Of a DNA stretch of 64,000 nucleotides, positions 46,141 through 59,960 are shown one piece after another (the stretch's first letter is position 1; every line of letters begins with the position of its first letter). The translations under genes and the position numbers were made by a program. Under the pieces are notes generated by a model. It was not told where the DNA came from and searched no databases. It saw nothing but the letters and a program-made list of their open reading frames with translations. This DNA comes from Agrostemma githago (lineage: Eukaryota > Streptophyta > Magnoliopsida > Caryophyllales > Caryophyllaceae), in NCBI GenBank assembly GCA_958450325.1, contig OY288259.1, positions 26,592,734-26,656,733 on the forward strand, read 5' to 3'.

Positions 46141-49100
46141 AACCCGAAAGAAACTGAACCCTAAGAGAGTATTGATGAACCCTGTCGTGGATGTGATTCA
46201 AAGATGGGGCACTGAACCTTAAGAGTAGGGTACTGCATAAGACGGGACGGAAAAAGGTTTAGGGTTGGATTAGGCGGAGCCGCTACGGGGATCCGCCTAA
46301 TCCAACCCTAAACGCTTTTACTTATTCAAGGTCACTAAACCCGCAAGAAACTGAACCCTAAGAGGGTATTGGTGAACCCTGTCGTGGATGTGATTCAAAG
46401 ATGGGGCACTAAACCTTAAGAGTAGGGTACTGCATAAGACGAGATGGAAAAGGGTTTAGGGTTGGATTAGGCGTACCCACTACGCGGCTCCGCCTAATCC
46501 AATCCTAAACCCTTTTCCTTATTCAAGGTCACTAAACCCGCAAGAAACTTAACCCTAAGAGGGTATTGGTGAACCTTGTCGTGGATGTGATTCAAAGATG
46601 GGGCACTAAACCTTAAGAGTAGGGTACTGCATAAGACGAGATGGAAAAGGGTTTAGGGTTGGATTAGGCGTACCCGCTACGCGGCTCCGCCTAATCCAAC
46701 CCTAAACCCTTTTCCTTATTCAAGGTCACTAAACCCGCAAGAAACTGAACCCTAAGAGAGTATTGGTGAACCCTGTCGTGGATGTGATTCAAAGATGGGG
46801 CACTGAACCTTAAGAGTAGAGTACTGCATAAGACGAGACGGAAAAGGGTTTAGGGTTGGATTAGGTGTACCCGCTACGCGGATCCGACTAATCCAACCCT
46901 AAAACATTTTCCTTATTCAAGGTCACTAAACCCGCAAGAAACTGAACCCTAAGAGGGTATTGGTGAATCATGTCGTGGATGTGATTCAAAGATGGGGCAC
47001 TAAACCTTAAGAGTAGGGTACTGCATAAGACGAGTCGGAAAAGGGTTTAGGGCTGGATTAGGCGTACCCGCTACGCGGCTCCGCCTAATCCAACCCTAAA
47101 CCCTTTTCCTTATTCAAGGTCACTAAACCCGCAAGAAACTGAACCCTAAGAGGGTATTGGTGAACCCTGTCGTGGATGTGATTCAAAGATGGGGCACTGA
47201 ACCTTAAGAGTAGGGTACTGCATAAGACGGGACGGAAAAAGGTTTAGGGTTGGATTAGGCGTACCCGCTACGCGGCTCCGCCTAATCCAACCCTAAACCC
47301 TTTTCCTTATTCAAGGTCACTAAACCCGCAAGAAACTGAACCCTAAGAGGGTATTGGTGAACCCTGTCGTGGATGTGATTCAAAGATGGGGCACTGAACC
47401 TTAAGAGTAGGGTACTGCATAAGACGGGACGGAAAAGAGTTTAGGGATGGATTAGGCGTACCCTCTACGCGGATCCGCCTAATCCAACCCTAAACCCTTT
47501 TCCTTATTCAAGGTCACTAAACCCGAAAGAAACTGAACCCTAAGAGGGTATTGGTGAACCCTGTCGTGGATGTGATTCAAAGATGGGGCACTGAACCTTA
47601 AGAGTAGGGTACTGCATAAGACGGGACGGAAAAAGGTTTAGGGTTGGATTAGGCGGAGCCGCTACGGGGATCCGCCTAATCTAACCCTAAACCCTTTTAC
47701 TTATTCAAGGTCACTAAACCCGCAAGAAACTGAACTCTAAGAGGGTATTGGTGAACCCTGTCGTGGATGTGATTCAAAGATGGGGCACTAAACCTTAAGA
47801 GTAGGGTACTGCATAAGACGAGACGGAAAAGGGTTTAGGGTTGGATTAGGCGTACCCGCTACGCGGCTCCGCCTAATCCAACCCTAAACCCTTTTCCTTA
47901 TTCAAGGTCATTAAACCCGCAAGAAACTGAACCCTAAGAGGGTATTGGTGAACCCTGTCGTGGATGTGATTCAAAGATGAGGTACTGAACCTTAAGAGTA
48001 GGGTACTTCATAAGATGGGACGGAAAAGAGTTTAGGGATGGATTAGGCGTACCCTCTGCGCGGATCCGCCTAATCCAACCCTAAACCCTTTTCCTTATTC
48101 AAGGTCACTAAACCCGAAAGAAACTGAACCCTAAGAGAGTATTGATGAACCCTGTCGTGGATGTGATTCAAAGATGGGGCACTGAACCTTAAGAGTAGGG
48201 TACTGCATAAGACGGGACGGAAAAAGGTTTAGGGTTGGATTAGGCGGAGCCGCTACGGGGATCCGCCTAATCCAACCCTAAACGCTTTTACTTATTCAAG
48301 GTCACTAAACCCGCAAGAAACTGAACCCTAAGAGGGTATTGGTGAACCCTGTCGTGGATGTGATTCAAAGATGGGGCACTAAACCTTAAGAGTAGGGTAC
48401 TGCATAAGACGAGATGGAAAAGGGTTTAGGGTTGGATTAGGCGTACCCACTACGCGGCTCCGCCTAATCCAATCCTAAACCCTTTTCCTTATTCAAGGTC
48501 ACTAAACCCGCAAGAAACTTAACCCTAAGAGGGTATTGGTGAACCTTGTCGTGGATGTGATTCAAAGATGGGGCACTAAACCTTAAGAGTAGGGTAATGC
48601 ATAAGACGAGATGGAAAAGGGTTTAGGGTTGGATTAGGCGTACCCGCTACGCGGCTCCGCCTAATCCAACCCTAAACCCTTTTCCTTATTCAAGGTCACT
48701 AAACCCGCAAGAAACTGAACCCTAAGAGAGTATTGGTGAACCCTGTCGTGGATGTGATTCAAAGATGGGGCACTGAACCTTAAGAGTAGAGTACTGCATA
48801 AGACGAGACGGAAAAGGGTTTAGGGTTGGATTAGGTGTACCCGCTACGCGGATCCGACTAATCCAACCCTAAAACATTTTCCTTATTCAAGGTCACTAAA
48901 CCCGCAAGAAACTGAACCCTAAGAGGGTATTGGTGAATCATGTCGTGGATGTGATTCAAAGATGGGGCACTAAACCTTAAGAGTAGGGTACTGCATAAGA
49001 CGAGTCGGAAAAGGGTTTAGGGCTGGATTAGGCGTACCCGCTACGCGGCTCCGCCTAATCCAACCCTAAACCCTTTTCCTTATTCAAGGTCACTAAACCC

Positions 49101-49800
49101 GCAAGAAACTGAACCCTAAGAGGGTATTGGTGAACCCTGTCGTGGATGTGATTCAAAGATGGGGCACTGAACCTTAAGAGTAGGGTACTGCATAAGACGG
49201 GACGGAAAAAGGTTTAGGGTTGGATTAGGCGTACCCGCTACGCGGCTCCGCCTAATCCAACCCTAAACCCTTTTCCTTATTCAAGGTCACTAAACCCGCA
49301 AGAAACTGAACCCTAAGAGGGTATTGGTGAACCCTGTCGTGGATGTGATTCAAAGATGGGGCACTGAACCTTAAGAGTAGGGTACTGCATAAGACGGGAC
49401 GGAAAAGAGTTTAGGGATGGATTAGGCGTACCCTCTACGCGGATCCGCCTAATCCAACCCTAAACCCTTTTCCTTATTCAAGGTCACTAAACCCGAAAGA
49501 AACTGAACCCTAAGAGGGTATTGGTGAACCCTGTCGTGGATGTGATTCAAAGATGGGGCACTGAACCTTAAGAGTAGGGTACTGCATAAGACGGGACGGA
49601 AAAAGGTTTAGGGTTGGATTAGGCGGAGCCGCTACGGGGATCCGCCTAATCTAACCCTAAACCCTTTTACTTATTCAAGGTCACTAAACCCGCAAGAAAC
49701 TGAACTCTAAGAGGGTATTGGTGAACCCTGTCGTGGATGTGATTCAAAGATGGGGCACTAAACCTTAAGAGTAGGGTACTGCATAAGACGAGACGGAAAA
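45840..49800. repeat. 1970-bp higher-order repeat (10 full units), two copies
   Basis: GTATTGATGAACCC is at 46170 and 48140, GGCTGGATTA at 47051 and 49021, and TTAAACCCGC at 45941 and 47911, all 1970 bp apart, exactly 10 x 197. No short units occur inside. The copies are near-identical (one difference seen is GTACTGC versus GTAATGC at about 48595). The outer limits are approximate. Confidence 0.92.
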
Positions 49801-52800
49801 GGGCTTAGGGTTGGATTAGGCGTACCCGCTACGCGGATCCTCCTAATCCAACCCTAAAACATTTTCCTTATTCAAGGTCACTAAACCCGAAAGAAACTGA
49901 ACCCTAAGAGGGTATTGGTGAACCCTGTCGTGGATGTGATTCAAAGATGGGGCACTTAACTTTAAGAGTAGGGTACTGCATAAGACGGGACGGAAAAAGG
50001 TTTAGGGTTGGATTAGGCGTACCCGGTACGCGGCTCCGTCTAATCCAACCCTAAATCCTTTTCCTTATTCAAGGACGAAAAAGGGATTAGGGTTGGATTA
50101 GGCGGAGCCGCTACGGGGATCCGCCTAATCCAACCCTAAACCCTTTTACTTATTCAAGGTCACTAAACCCGCAAGAAACTGAACCCTAAGAGGGTATTGG
50201 TGAACCCTGTCGTGGATGTGATTCAAAGATGGGGCACTAAACCTTAAGAGTAGGGTACTGCATAAGACGAGATGTAAAAGGGTTTAGGGTTGGATTAGGC
50301 GTACCCGCTACGCGGCTCCGCCTAATCCAACCCTAAACCCTTTTCCTTATTCAAGGTCACTAAACCCGCAAGAAACTGAACCCTAAGAGGGTATTGGTGA
50401 ACCCTGTCGTGGATGTGATTCAAAGATGGGGCACTGAACCTTAAGAGTAGGGTACTGCATAAGACGGGACGGAAAAGGGTTTAGGGTTGGATTAGGCGTA
50501 CCCGCTACGCGGATCCTCCTAATCCAACCCTAAAACATTTTCCTTATTCAAGGTCACTAAACCCGCAAGAAACTGAACCCTAAGAGGGTATTGGTGAACC
50601 CTGTCGTGGATGTGATTCAAAGATGGGGCACTAAACCTTAAGAGTAGGGTACTGCATAAGACGAGACGGAAAAGGGCTTAGGGTTGGATTAGGCGTACCC
50701 GCTACGCGGCTCCGCCTAATCCAACCCTAAACCCTTTTCCTTATTCAAGGTCACTAAACCCGCAAGAAACTGAACCCTAAGAGGGTATTGGTGAACCCTG
50801 TCGTGGATGTGATTCAAAGATGGGGCACTGAACCTTAAGAGTAGGGTACTGCATAAGACGGGACGGAAAAAGGTTTAGGGTTGGATTAGGCGTACCCGCT
50901 ACGCGGCTCCGCCTAATCCAACCCTAAACCCTTTTCCTTATTCAAGGTCACTAAACCCGCAAGAAACTGAACCCTAAGAGGGTATTGGTGAACCCTGTCG
51001 TGGATGTGATTCAAAGATGGGGCACTGAACCTTAAGAGTAGGGTACTGCATAAGACGGGACGGAAAAGAGTTTAGGGATGGATTAGGCGTACCCTCTACG
51101 CGGATCCGCCTAATCCAACCCTAAACCCTTTTCCTTATTCAAGGTCACTAAACCCGAAAGAAACTGAACCCTAAGAGGGTATTGGTGAACCCTGTCGTGG
51201 ATGTGATTCAAAGATGGGGCACTGAACCTTAAGAGTAGGGTACTGCATAAGACGGGACGGAAAAAGGTTTAGGGTTGGATTAGGCGTACCCGCTACGCGG
51301 ATCCTCCTAATCCAACCCTAAAACATTTTCCTTATTCAAGGTCACTAAACCCGAAAGAAACTGAACCCTAAGAGGGTATTGGTGAACCCTGTCGTGGATG
51401 TGATTCAAAGATGGGGCACTTAACTTTAAGAGTAGGGTACTGCATAAGACGGGACGGAAAAAGGTTTAGGGTTGGATTAGGCGTACCCGGTACGCGGCTC
51501 CGTCTAATCCAACCCTAAATCCTTTTCCTTATTCAAGGACGGAAAAGGGATTAGGGTTGGATTAGGCGGAGCCGCTACGGGGATCCGCCTAATCCAACCC
51601 TAAACCCTTTTACTTATTCAAGGTCACTAAACCCGCAAGAAACTGAACCCTAAGAGGGTATTGGTGAACCCTGTCGTGGATGTGATTCAAAGATGGGGCA
51701 CTAAACCTTAAGAGTAGGGTACTGCATAAGACGAGACGGAAAAGGGCTTAGGGTTGGATTAGGCGTACCCGCTACGCGGCTCCGCCTAATCCAACCCTAA
51801 ACCCTTTTCCTTATTCAAGGTCACTAAACCCGCAAGAAACTGAACCCTAAGAGGGTATTGGTGAACCCTGTCGTGGATGTGATTCAAAGATGGGGCACTG
51901 AACCTTAAGAGTAGGGTACTGCATAAGACGGGACGGAAAAAGGTTTAGGGTTGGATTAGGCGTACCCGCTACGCGGCTCCGCCTAATCCAACCCTAAACC
52001 CTTTTCCTTATTCAAGGTCACTAAACCCGCAAGAAACTGAACCCTAAGAGGGTATTGGTGAACCCTGTCGTGGATGTGATTCAAAGATGGGGCACTGAAC
52101 CTTAAGAGTAGGGTACTGCATAAGACGGGACGGAAAAGAGTTTAGGGATGGATTAGGCGTACCCTCTACGCGGATCCGCCTAATCCAACCCTAAACCCTT
52201 TTCCTTATTCAAGGTCACTAAACCCGAAAGAAACTGAACCCTAAGAGGGTATTGGTGAACCCTGTCGTGGATGTGATTCAAAGATGGGGCACTGAACCTT
52301 AAGAGTAGGGTACTGCATAAGACGGGACGGAAAAAGGTTTAGGGTTGGATTAGGCGTACCCGCTACGCGGATCCTCCTAATCCAACCCTAAAACATTTTC
52401 CTTATTCAAGGTCACTAAACCCGAAAGAAACTGAACCCTAAGAGGGTATTGGTGAACCCTGTCGTGGATGTGATTCAAAGATGGGGCACTTAACTTTAAG
52501 AGTAGGGTACTGCATAAGACGGGACGGAAAAAGGTTTAGGGTTGGATTAGGCGTACCCGGTACGCGGCTCCGTCTAATCCAACCCTAAATCCTTTTCCTT
52601 ATTCAAGGACGGAAAAGGGATTAGGGTTGGATTAGGCGGAGCCGCTACGGGGATCCGCCTAATCCAACCCTAAACCCTTTTACTTATTCAAGGTCACTAA
52701 ACCCGCAGGAAACTGAACTCTAAGAGGGTATTGGTGAACCCTGTCGTGGATGTGATTCAAAGATGGGGCACTAAACCTTAAGAGTAGGGTACTGCATAAG

Positions 52801-53330
52801 ACGAGACGGAAAAGGGCTTAGGGTTGGATTAGGCGTACCCGCTACGCGGATCCTCCTAATCCAACCCTAAAACATTTTCCTTATTCAAGGTCACTAAACC
52901 CGAAAGAAACTGAACCCTAAGAGGGTATTGGTGAACCCTGTCGTGGATGTGATTCAAAGATGGGGCACTTAACTTTAAGATTAGGGTACTGCATAAGACG
53001 GGACGGAAAAAGGTTTAGGGTTGGATTAGGCGTACCCGGTACGCGGCTCCGTCTAATCCAACCCTAAATCCTTTTCCTTATTCAAGGACGGAAAAGGGAT
53101 TAGGGTTGGATTAGGCGGAGCCGCTACGGGGATCCGCCTAATCCAACCCTAAACCCTTTTACTTATTCAAGGTCACTAAACCCGCAAGAAACTGAACCCT
53201 AAGAGGGTATTGGTGAACCCTGTCGTGGATGTGATTCAAAGATGGGGCACTAAACCTTAAGAGTAGGGTACTGCTTAAGACGAGATGTAAAAGGGTTTAG
53301 GGTTGGATTAGGCGTACCCGCTACGCGGCT
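49800..53330. repeat. Nested HOR block with shrinking periods (1464, 1070, 479 bp)
   Basis: The ACCCGGTACG centre followed by a CCTAAATCC arm occurs at 50021, 51485, 52555 and 53034. The spacings of 1464, 1070 and 479 bp equal 7+1, 5+1 and 2+1 full plus short units. Each successive copy has lost whole full units from the interior, as expected of unequal exchange within the array. Confidence 0.88.
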
Positions 53331-53899
53331 CCGCCTAATCCAACCCTAAACCCTTTTCCTTATTCAAGGTCACTAAACCCGCAAGAAACTGAACCCTAAG
53401 AGGGTATTGGTGAACCCTGTCGTGGATGTGATTCAAAGATGGGGCACTGAACCTTAAGAGTAGGGTACTGCATAAGACGGGACAGAAAAGGGTTTAGGGT
53501 TGGATTAGGCGTACCCGCTACGCGGATCCTCCTAATCCAACCCTAAAACATTTTCCTTATTCAAGGTCACTAAACCCGCAAGAAACTGAACCGTAAGAGG
53601 GTATTGGTGAACCCTGTCGTGGATGTGATTCAAAGATGGGGCACTAAACCTTAAGAGTAGGGTACTGCATAAGACGAGACGGAAAAGGGCTTAGGGTTGG
53701 ATTAGGCGTACCCGCTACGCGGCTCCACCTAATCCAACCCTAAACCCTTTTCCTTATTCAAGGTCACTAAACCCGCAAGAAACTGAACCCTAAGAGGGTA
53801 TTGGTGAACCCTGTCGTGGATGTGATTCAAAGATGGGGCACTGAACATTAAGAGTAGGGTACTGCATAAGACGGGACGGAAAAGGGTTTAGGGTTGGAT

Positions 53900-53936
53900 T
53901 AGGCGGACCCGCTACGCGGATCCGCCAAACCATTTT
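53900..53936. repeat. Satellite unit with shortened palindrome arm
   Basis: GCGGATCCGCC is followed directly by AAACCATTTTCC. Compared with neighbours, 12 bp (TAATCCAACCCT) is missing from the right arm. The left arm is intact, so the pairing is broken asymmetrically. The deletion was not seen in any other unit. Confidence 0.85.
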
Positions 53937-56649
53937 CCTTATTCAAGGTCACTAAACCCGCAAGAAACTGAACCCTAAGAGGGTATTGGTGAACCCTGTC
54001 GTGGATGTGATTCTAAGATGGGGCACTGAACCTTAAGAGTAGGATACTGCATAAGACGGGACGGAAAAGGGTTTAGGGTTGGATTAGGCGTACCTGCTAC
54101 GCGGATCCGCCTAATCCTACCCAATACCCTTTTCCTTATTCAAGGTCACTAAACCTGCAAGAACCTGAACCCTAAGAGGGTATTGGTGAACCCTGTCGTG
54201 GATGTGATTCAAAGACGGGGCATTGAACCTTAAGAGTAGGGTACTGCATAAGAAGGGACGGAAAAAGGTTTACGGTAGGATTAGGCGTACCCGCTACGCG
54301 GATCCGCCTAATCCAACCCTAAACCCTTTTTCTTATTCAAGGACGGAAAAGGGTTTAGGGTTGGATTAGGCGTACCCTCTACGCGGATCCGCCTAATCCA
54401 ACCCTAAACCCTTGTCCTTATTCAAGGTCACCAAACCCGCAAGAAACTGAACCCTAAGAGGGTATTGGTGAACCCTGTCGTGGATGTGATTCAAAGATGG
54501 GGCACTTAACCTTAAGAGTAGGGTACTGCATAAGACGGGACGGAAAAGGGTTTTGGGTTGGATTAGGCGTACCCTCTACGCGGATCCGCCTAATCCAACC
54601 CTAAACCCTTTTACTTATTCAAGGTCACTAAACCCGCAAGAAACTGAACCCTAAGAGGGTATTGGTGAACCCTGTCGTGGATGTGATTCAAAGATGGGGC
54701 ACTTAACCTTAAGAGTAGGGTACTGCATAAGACGGGACGGAAAAGGGTTTTGGGTTGGATTAGGCGTACCCGCTACGCGGATCCTCCTAATCCAACCATA
54801 AAACATTTTCCTTATTCAAGGTCACTAAACCCGCAAGAAACTGAACCCTAAGAGGGTATTGGTGAACCCTGTCGTGGATGTGATTCAAAGATGGGGCACT
54901 AAACCTTAAGAGTAGGGTACTGCATAAGACGAGATGTAAAAGGGTTTAGGGTTGGATTAGGCGTACCCGCTACGCGGCTCCGCCTAATCCAACCCTAAAC
55001 CCTTTTCCTTATTCAAGGTCACTAAACCCGCAAGAAACTGAACCCTAAGAAGGGGTATTGGTGAACCCTGTCGTGGATTTGATTCAAAGATGGGGCACTG
55101 AACCTTAAGAGTAGGGTACTGCATAAGAGGAGACGGAAAAGGGTTTAGGGTTGGATTAGGCGTACCCTCTACGCGGATCCGCCTAATCCAACCCTAAACC
55201 CTTTTACTTATTCAAGGTCACTAAACCCGCAAGAAACTGAACCCTAAGAGGGTATTGGTGAATCCTGTCGTGGATGTGATTCAAAGATGGGGATGGGGCA
55301 CTAAACCTTAAGAGTAGGGTACTGCATAAGACGAGATGGAAAAGGGTTTAGGGTTGGATTAGGCGTACCCGCTATGCGGCTCCGCCTAATCCAACCCTAA
55401 ACCCTTTTCCTTATTAAAGGTCACTAAACCCGCAAGAAACTGAACCCTAAGAGGGTATTGGTGAACCCTGTCGTGGATGTGATTCAAAGATGGGGCACTG
55501 AACCTTAAGAGTAGGGTACTGCATAAGACGGGACGGAAAAGGGTTTAGGGTTGGATTAGGCGTACCCGCTACGCGGATCCGCCTAATCCAACCCTAAAAC
55601 ATTTTCCTTATTCAAGGTCACTAAACCCGCAAGAAACTGAACCCTAAGAGGGTATTGGTGAACCCTGTCGTGGATGTGATTCAAAGATGGGGCACTAAAC
55701 CTTAAGAGTAGGGTACTGCATAAGACGAGACGGAAAAGGGTTTAGGGTTGGATTAGGCGTACCCGCTACGCGGCTCCGCCTAATCCAACCCTAAACCCTT
55801 TTCCTTATTCAAGGTCACTAAACCCGCAAGAAACTGAACCCTAAGAGGGTATTGGTGAACCCTGTCGTGGATGTGATTCAAAGATGGGGCACTGAACCTT
55901 AAGAGTAGGGTACTGCATAAGACGGGACGGAAAAGGGTTTAGGGTTGGATTAGGCGTACCCGCTACGCGGATCCTCCTAATCCAACCCTAAAACATTTTC
56001 CTTATTCAAGGTCACTAAACCCGCAAGAAACTGAACCCTAAGAGGGTATTGGTGAACCCTGTCGTGGATGTGATTCAAAGATGGGGCACTAAACCTTAAG
56101 AGTAGGGTACTGCATAAGACGAGACGGAAAAGGGCTTAGGGTTGGATTAGGCGTACCCGGTACGCGGCTCCGTCTAATCCAACCCTAAACCCTTTTCCTT
56201 ATTCAAGGACGGAAAAGGGTTTAGGGTTGGATTAGGCGGAGCCGCTACGGGGATCCGCCTAATCCAACCCTAAACCCTTTTACTTATTCAAGGTCACTAA
56301 ACCCGCAAGAAACTGAACCCTAAGAGGGTATTGGTGAACCCTGTCGTGGATGTGATTCAAAGATGGGGCACTAAACCTTAAGAGTAGGGTACTTCATAAG
56401 ACGAGATGTAAAAGGGTTTAGGGTTGGATTAGGCGAACCCGCTACGCGGCTCCGCCTAATCCAACCCTAAACCCTTTTCCTTATTCAAGGTCACTAAACC
56501 CGCAAAAAACTGAACCCTAAGAGGGTATTGGTGAACCCTGTCGTGGATGTGATTCAAAGATGGGGCACTGAACCTTAAGAGTAGGGTACTGCATAAGACG
56601 GGACGGAAAAGGGTTTAGGGTTGGATTAGGCGTACCCGCTACGCGGATC

Positions 56650-59600
56650 CTCCTAATCCAACCCTAAAACATTTTCCTTATTCAAGGTCACTAAACCCGC
56701 AAGAAACTGAACCCTAAGAGGGTATTGGTGAACCCTGTCGTGGATGTGATTCAAAGATGGGGCACTAAACCTTAAGAGTAGGGTACTGCATAAGACGAGA
56801 CGGAAAAGGGCTTAGGGTTGGATTAGGCGTACCCGCTACGCGGCTCCGCCTAATCCAACCCTAAACCATTTTCCTTATTCAAGGTCACTAAACCCGCAAG
56901 AAACTGAACCCTAAGAGGGTATTGGTGAACCCTGTCGTGGATGTGATTCAATGATGGGGCACTGAACCTTAAGAGTAGGGTACTGCATAAGACGGGAGGG
57001 AAAAGGGTTTAGGGTTGGATTAGGCGTACCCTCTATGCGGATCCGCCTAATCCAACCCTAAACCCTTTTCCTTATTCAAGGTCACTAAACCCGAAAGAAA
57101 CTGAACCCTAAGAGGGTATTGGTGAACCCTGTCGTGGATGTGATTCAATGATGGGGCACTGAACATTAAGAGTAGGGTACTGCATAAGACGGGACGGAAA
57201 AGGGTTTAGGGTTGGATTAGGCGGACCCGCTAGGCGGATCCACCTAATCCAACCCTAAACCATTTTCCTTATTCAAGGTCACTAAACCCGCAAGAAACTG
57301 AACCCTAAGAGGGTATTGGTGAACCCTGTCGTGGATGTGATTCAAAGATGCGGCACTGAACCTTAAGAGTAGGATACTGCATAAGACGGGACGGAAAAGG
57401 GTTTAGGGTTGGATTAGGCGTACCTGGTACGCGGATCCGCCTAATCCTACCCAATACCTTTTTCCTTATTCAACGTCACTAAACCTGCAAGAAACTAAAC
57501 CCTAAGAGGGTATTGGTGAACCCTGTCGTGGATGTGATTCAAAGACGGGGCATTGAACCTTAAGAGTAGGGTACTGCATAAGAAGGGACGGAAAAAGGTT
57601 TACGGTAGGATTAGGCGTACCCGCTACGCGGATCCGCCTAATCCAACCCTAAACCCTTTTCCTTATTCAAGGACGGAAAAGGGTTTAGGGTTGGATTAGG
57701 CGTACCCTCTACGCGGATCCGCCTAATCCAACCCTAAACCCTTTTCCTTATTCAAGGTCACTAAACCCGCAAGAAACTGAACCCTAAGAGGGTATTGGTG
57801 AACCCTGTCGTGGATGTGATTCAAAGATGGGGCACTAAACCTTAAGAGTAGGGTACTGCATAAGACGAGACAGAAAAGGGTTTAGGGTTGGATTAGGCGA
57901 ACCCGCTACGCGGCTCCGCCTAATCCAACCCTAAACCCTTTTCCTTATTCAAGGTCACTAAACCCGCAAGAAACTGAACCCTAAGAGGGTATTGGTGAAC
58001 CCTGTCGTGGATGTGATTCAAAGATGGGGCACTGAACCTTAAGAGTAGGGTACTGCATAAGACGGGACGGAAAAGAGTTTAGGGTTGGATTAGGCGTACC
58101 CTCTACGGGGATCCGCCTAATCCAACCCTAAACCCTTTTCCTTATTCAAGGTCACTAAACCCGAAAGAAACTGAACCCTAAGAGGGTATTGGTGAACCCT
58201 GTCGTGGATGTTATTCAAAGATGGGGCACTTAACTTTAAGAGTAGGGTACTGCATAAGACGGGACGGAAAAGGGTTTAGGGTTGGATTAGGCGTACCCGC
58301 TACGCGGATCCTCCTAATCCAACCCTAAAACATTTTCCTTATTCAAGGTCACTAAACCCGCAAGAAACTGAACCCTAAGAGGGTATTGGTGAACCCTGTC
58401 GTGGATGTGATTCAAAGATGGGGCACTAAACCTTAAGAGTAGGGTACTGCATAAGACGAGACGGAAAAGGGCTTAGGGTTGGATTAGGCGTACCCGCTAC
58501 GCGGCTCCGCCTAATCCAACCCTAAACCATTTTCCTTATTCAAGGTCACTAAACCCGCAAGAAACTGAACCCTAAGAGGGTATTGGTGAACCCTGTCGTG
58601 GATGTGATTCAATGATGGGGCACTGAACCTTAAGAGTAGGGTACTGCATAAGACGGGAGGGAAAAGGGTTTAGGGTTGGATTAGGCGTACCCTCTACGCG
58701 GATCCGCCTAATCCAACCCTAAACCCTTTTCCTTATTCAAGGTCACTAAACCCGAAAGAAACTGAACCCTAAGAGGGTATTGGTGAACCCTGTCGTGGAT
58801 GTGATTCAATGATGGGGCACTGAACATTAAGAGTAGGGTACTGCATAAGACGGGACGGAAAAGGGTTTAGGGTTGGATTAGGCGGACCCGCTAGGCGGAT
58901 CCACCTAATCCAACCCTAAACCATTTTCCTTATTCAAGGTCACTAAACCCGCAAGAAACTGAACCCTAAGAGGGTATTGGTGAACCCTGTCGTGGATGTG
59001 ATTCAAAGATGCGGCACTGAACCTTAAGAGTAGGATACTGCATAAGACGGGACGGAAAAGGGTTTAGGGTTGGATTAGGCGTACCTGGTACGCGGATCCG
59101 CCTAATCCTACCCAATACCTTTTTCCTTATTCAACGTCACTAAACCTGCAAGAAACTAAACCCTAAGAGGGTATTGGTGAACCCTGTCGTGGATGTGATT
59201 CAAAGACGGGGCATTGAACCTTAAGAGTAGGGTACTGCATAAGAAGGGACGGAAAAAGGTTTACGGTAGGATTAGGCGTACCCGCTACGCGGATCCGCCT
59301 AATCCAACCCTAAACCCTTTTCCTTATTCAAGGACGGAAAAGGGTTTAGGGTTGGATTAGGCGTACCCTCTACGCGGATCCGCCTAATCCAACCCTAAAC
59401 CCTTTTCCTTATTCAAGGTCACTAAACCCGCAAGAAACTGAACCCTAAGAGGGTATTGGTGAACCCTGTCGTGGATGTGATTCAAAGATGGGGCACTAAA
59501 CCTTAAGAGTAGGGTACTGCATAAGACGAGACAGAAAAGGGTTTAGGGTTGGATTAGGCGAACCCGCTACGCGGCTCCGCCTAATCCAACCCTAAACCCT

Positions 59601-59960
59601 TTTCCTTATTCAAGGTCACTAAACCCGCAAGAAACTGAACCCTAAGAGGGTATTGGTGAACCCTGTCGTGGATGTGATTCAAAGATGGGGCACTGAACCT
59701 TAAGAGTAGGGTACTGCATAAGACGGGACGGAAAAGAGTTTAGGGTTGGATTAGGCGTACCCTCTACGGGGATCCGCCTAATCCAACCCTAAACCCTTTT
59801 CCTTATTCAAGGTCACTAAACCCGAAAGAAACTGAACCCTAAGAGGGTATTGGTGAACCCTGTCGTGGATGTGATTCAAAGATGGGGCACTTAACTTTAA
59901 GAGTAGGGTACTGCATAAGACGGGACGGAAAAGGGTTTAGGGTTGGATTAGGCGTACCCG
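56650..59960. repeat. 1661-bp higher-order repeat, two copies
   Basis: GACGGGAGGG is at 56991 and 58652, the CGGCACTGAACC variant at 57351 and 59012, and the TCCTAATCC variant at 56651 and 58312, all 1661 bp apart (8 full + 1 short). A related segment recurs at 61665 (3013 bp on, 14 full + 3 short). The outer limits are approximate. Confidence 0.9.
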
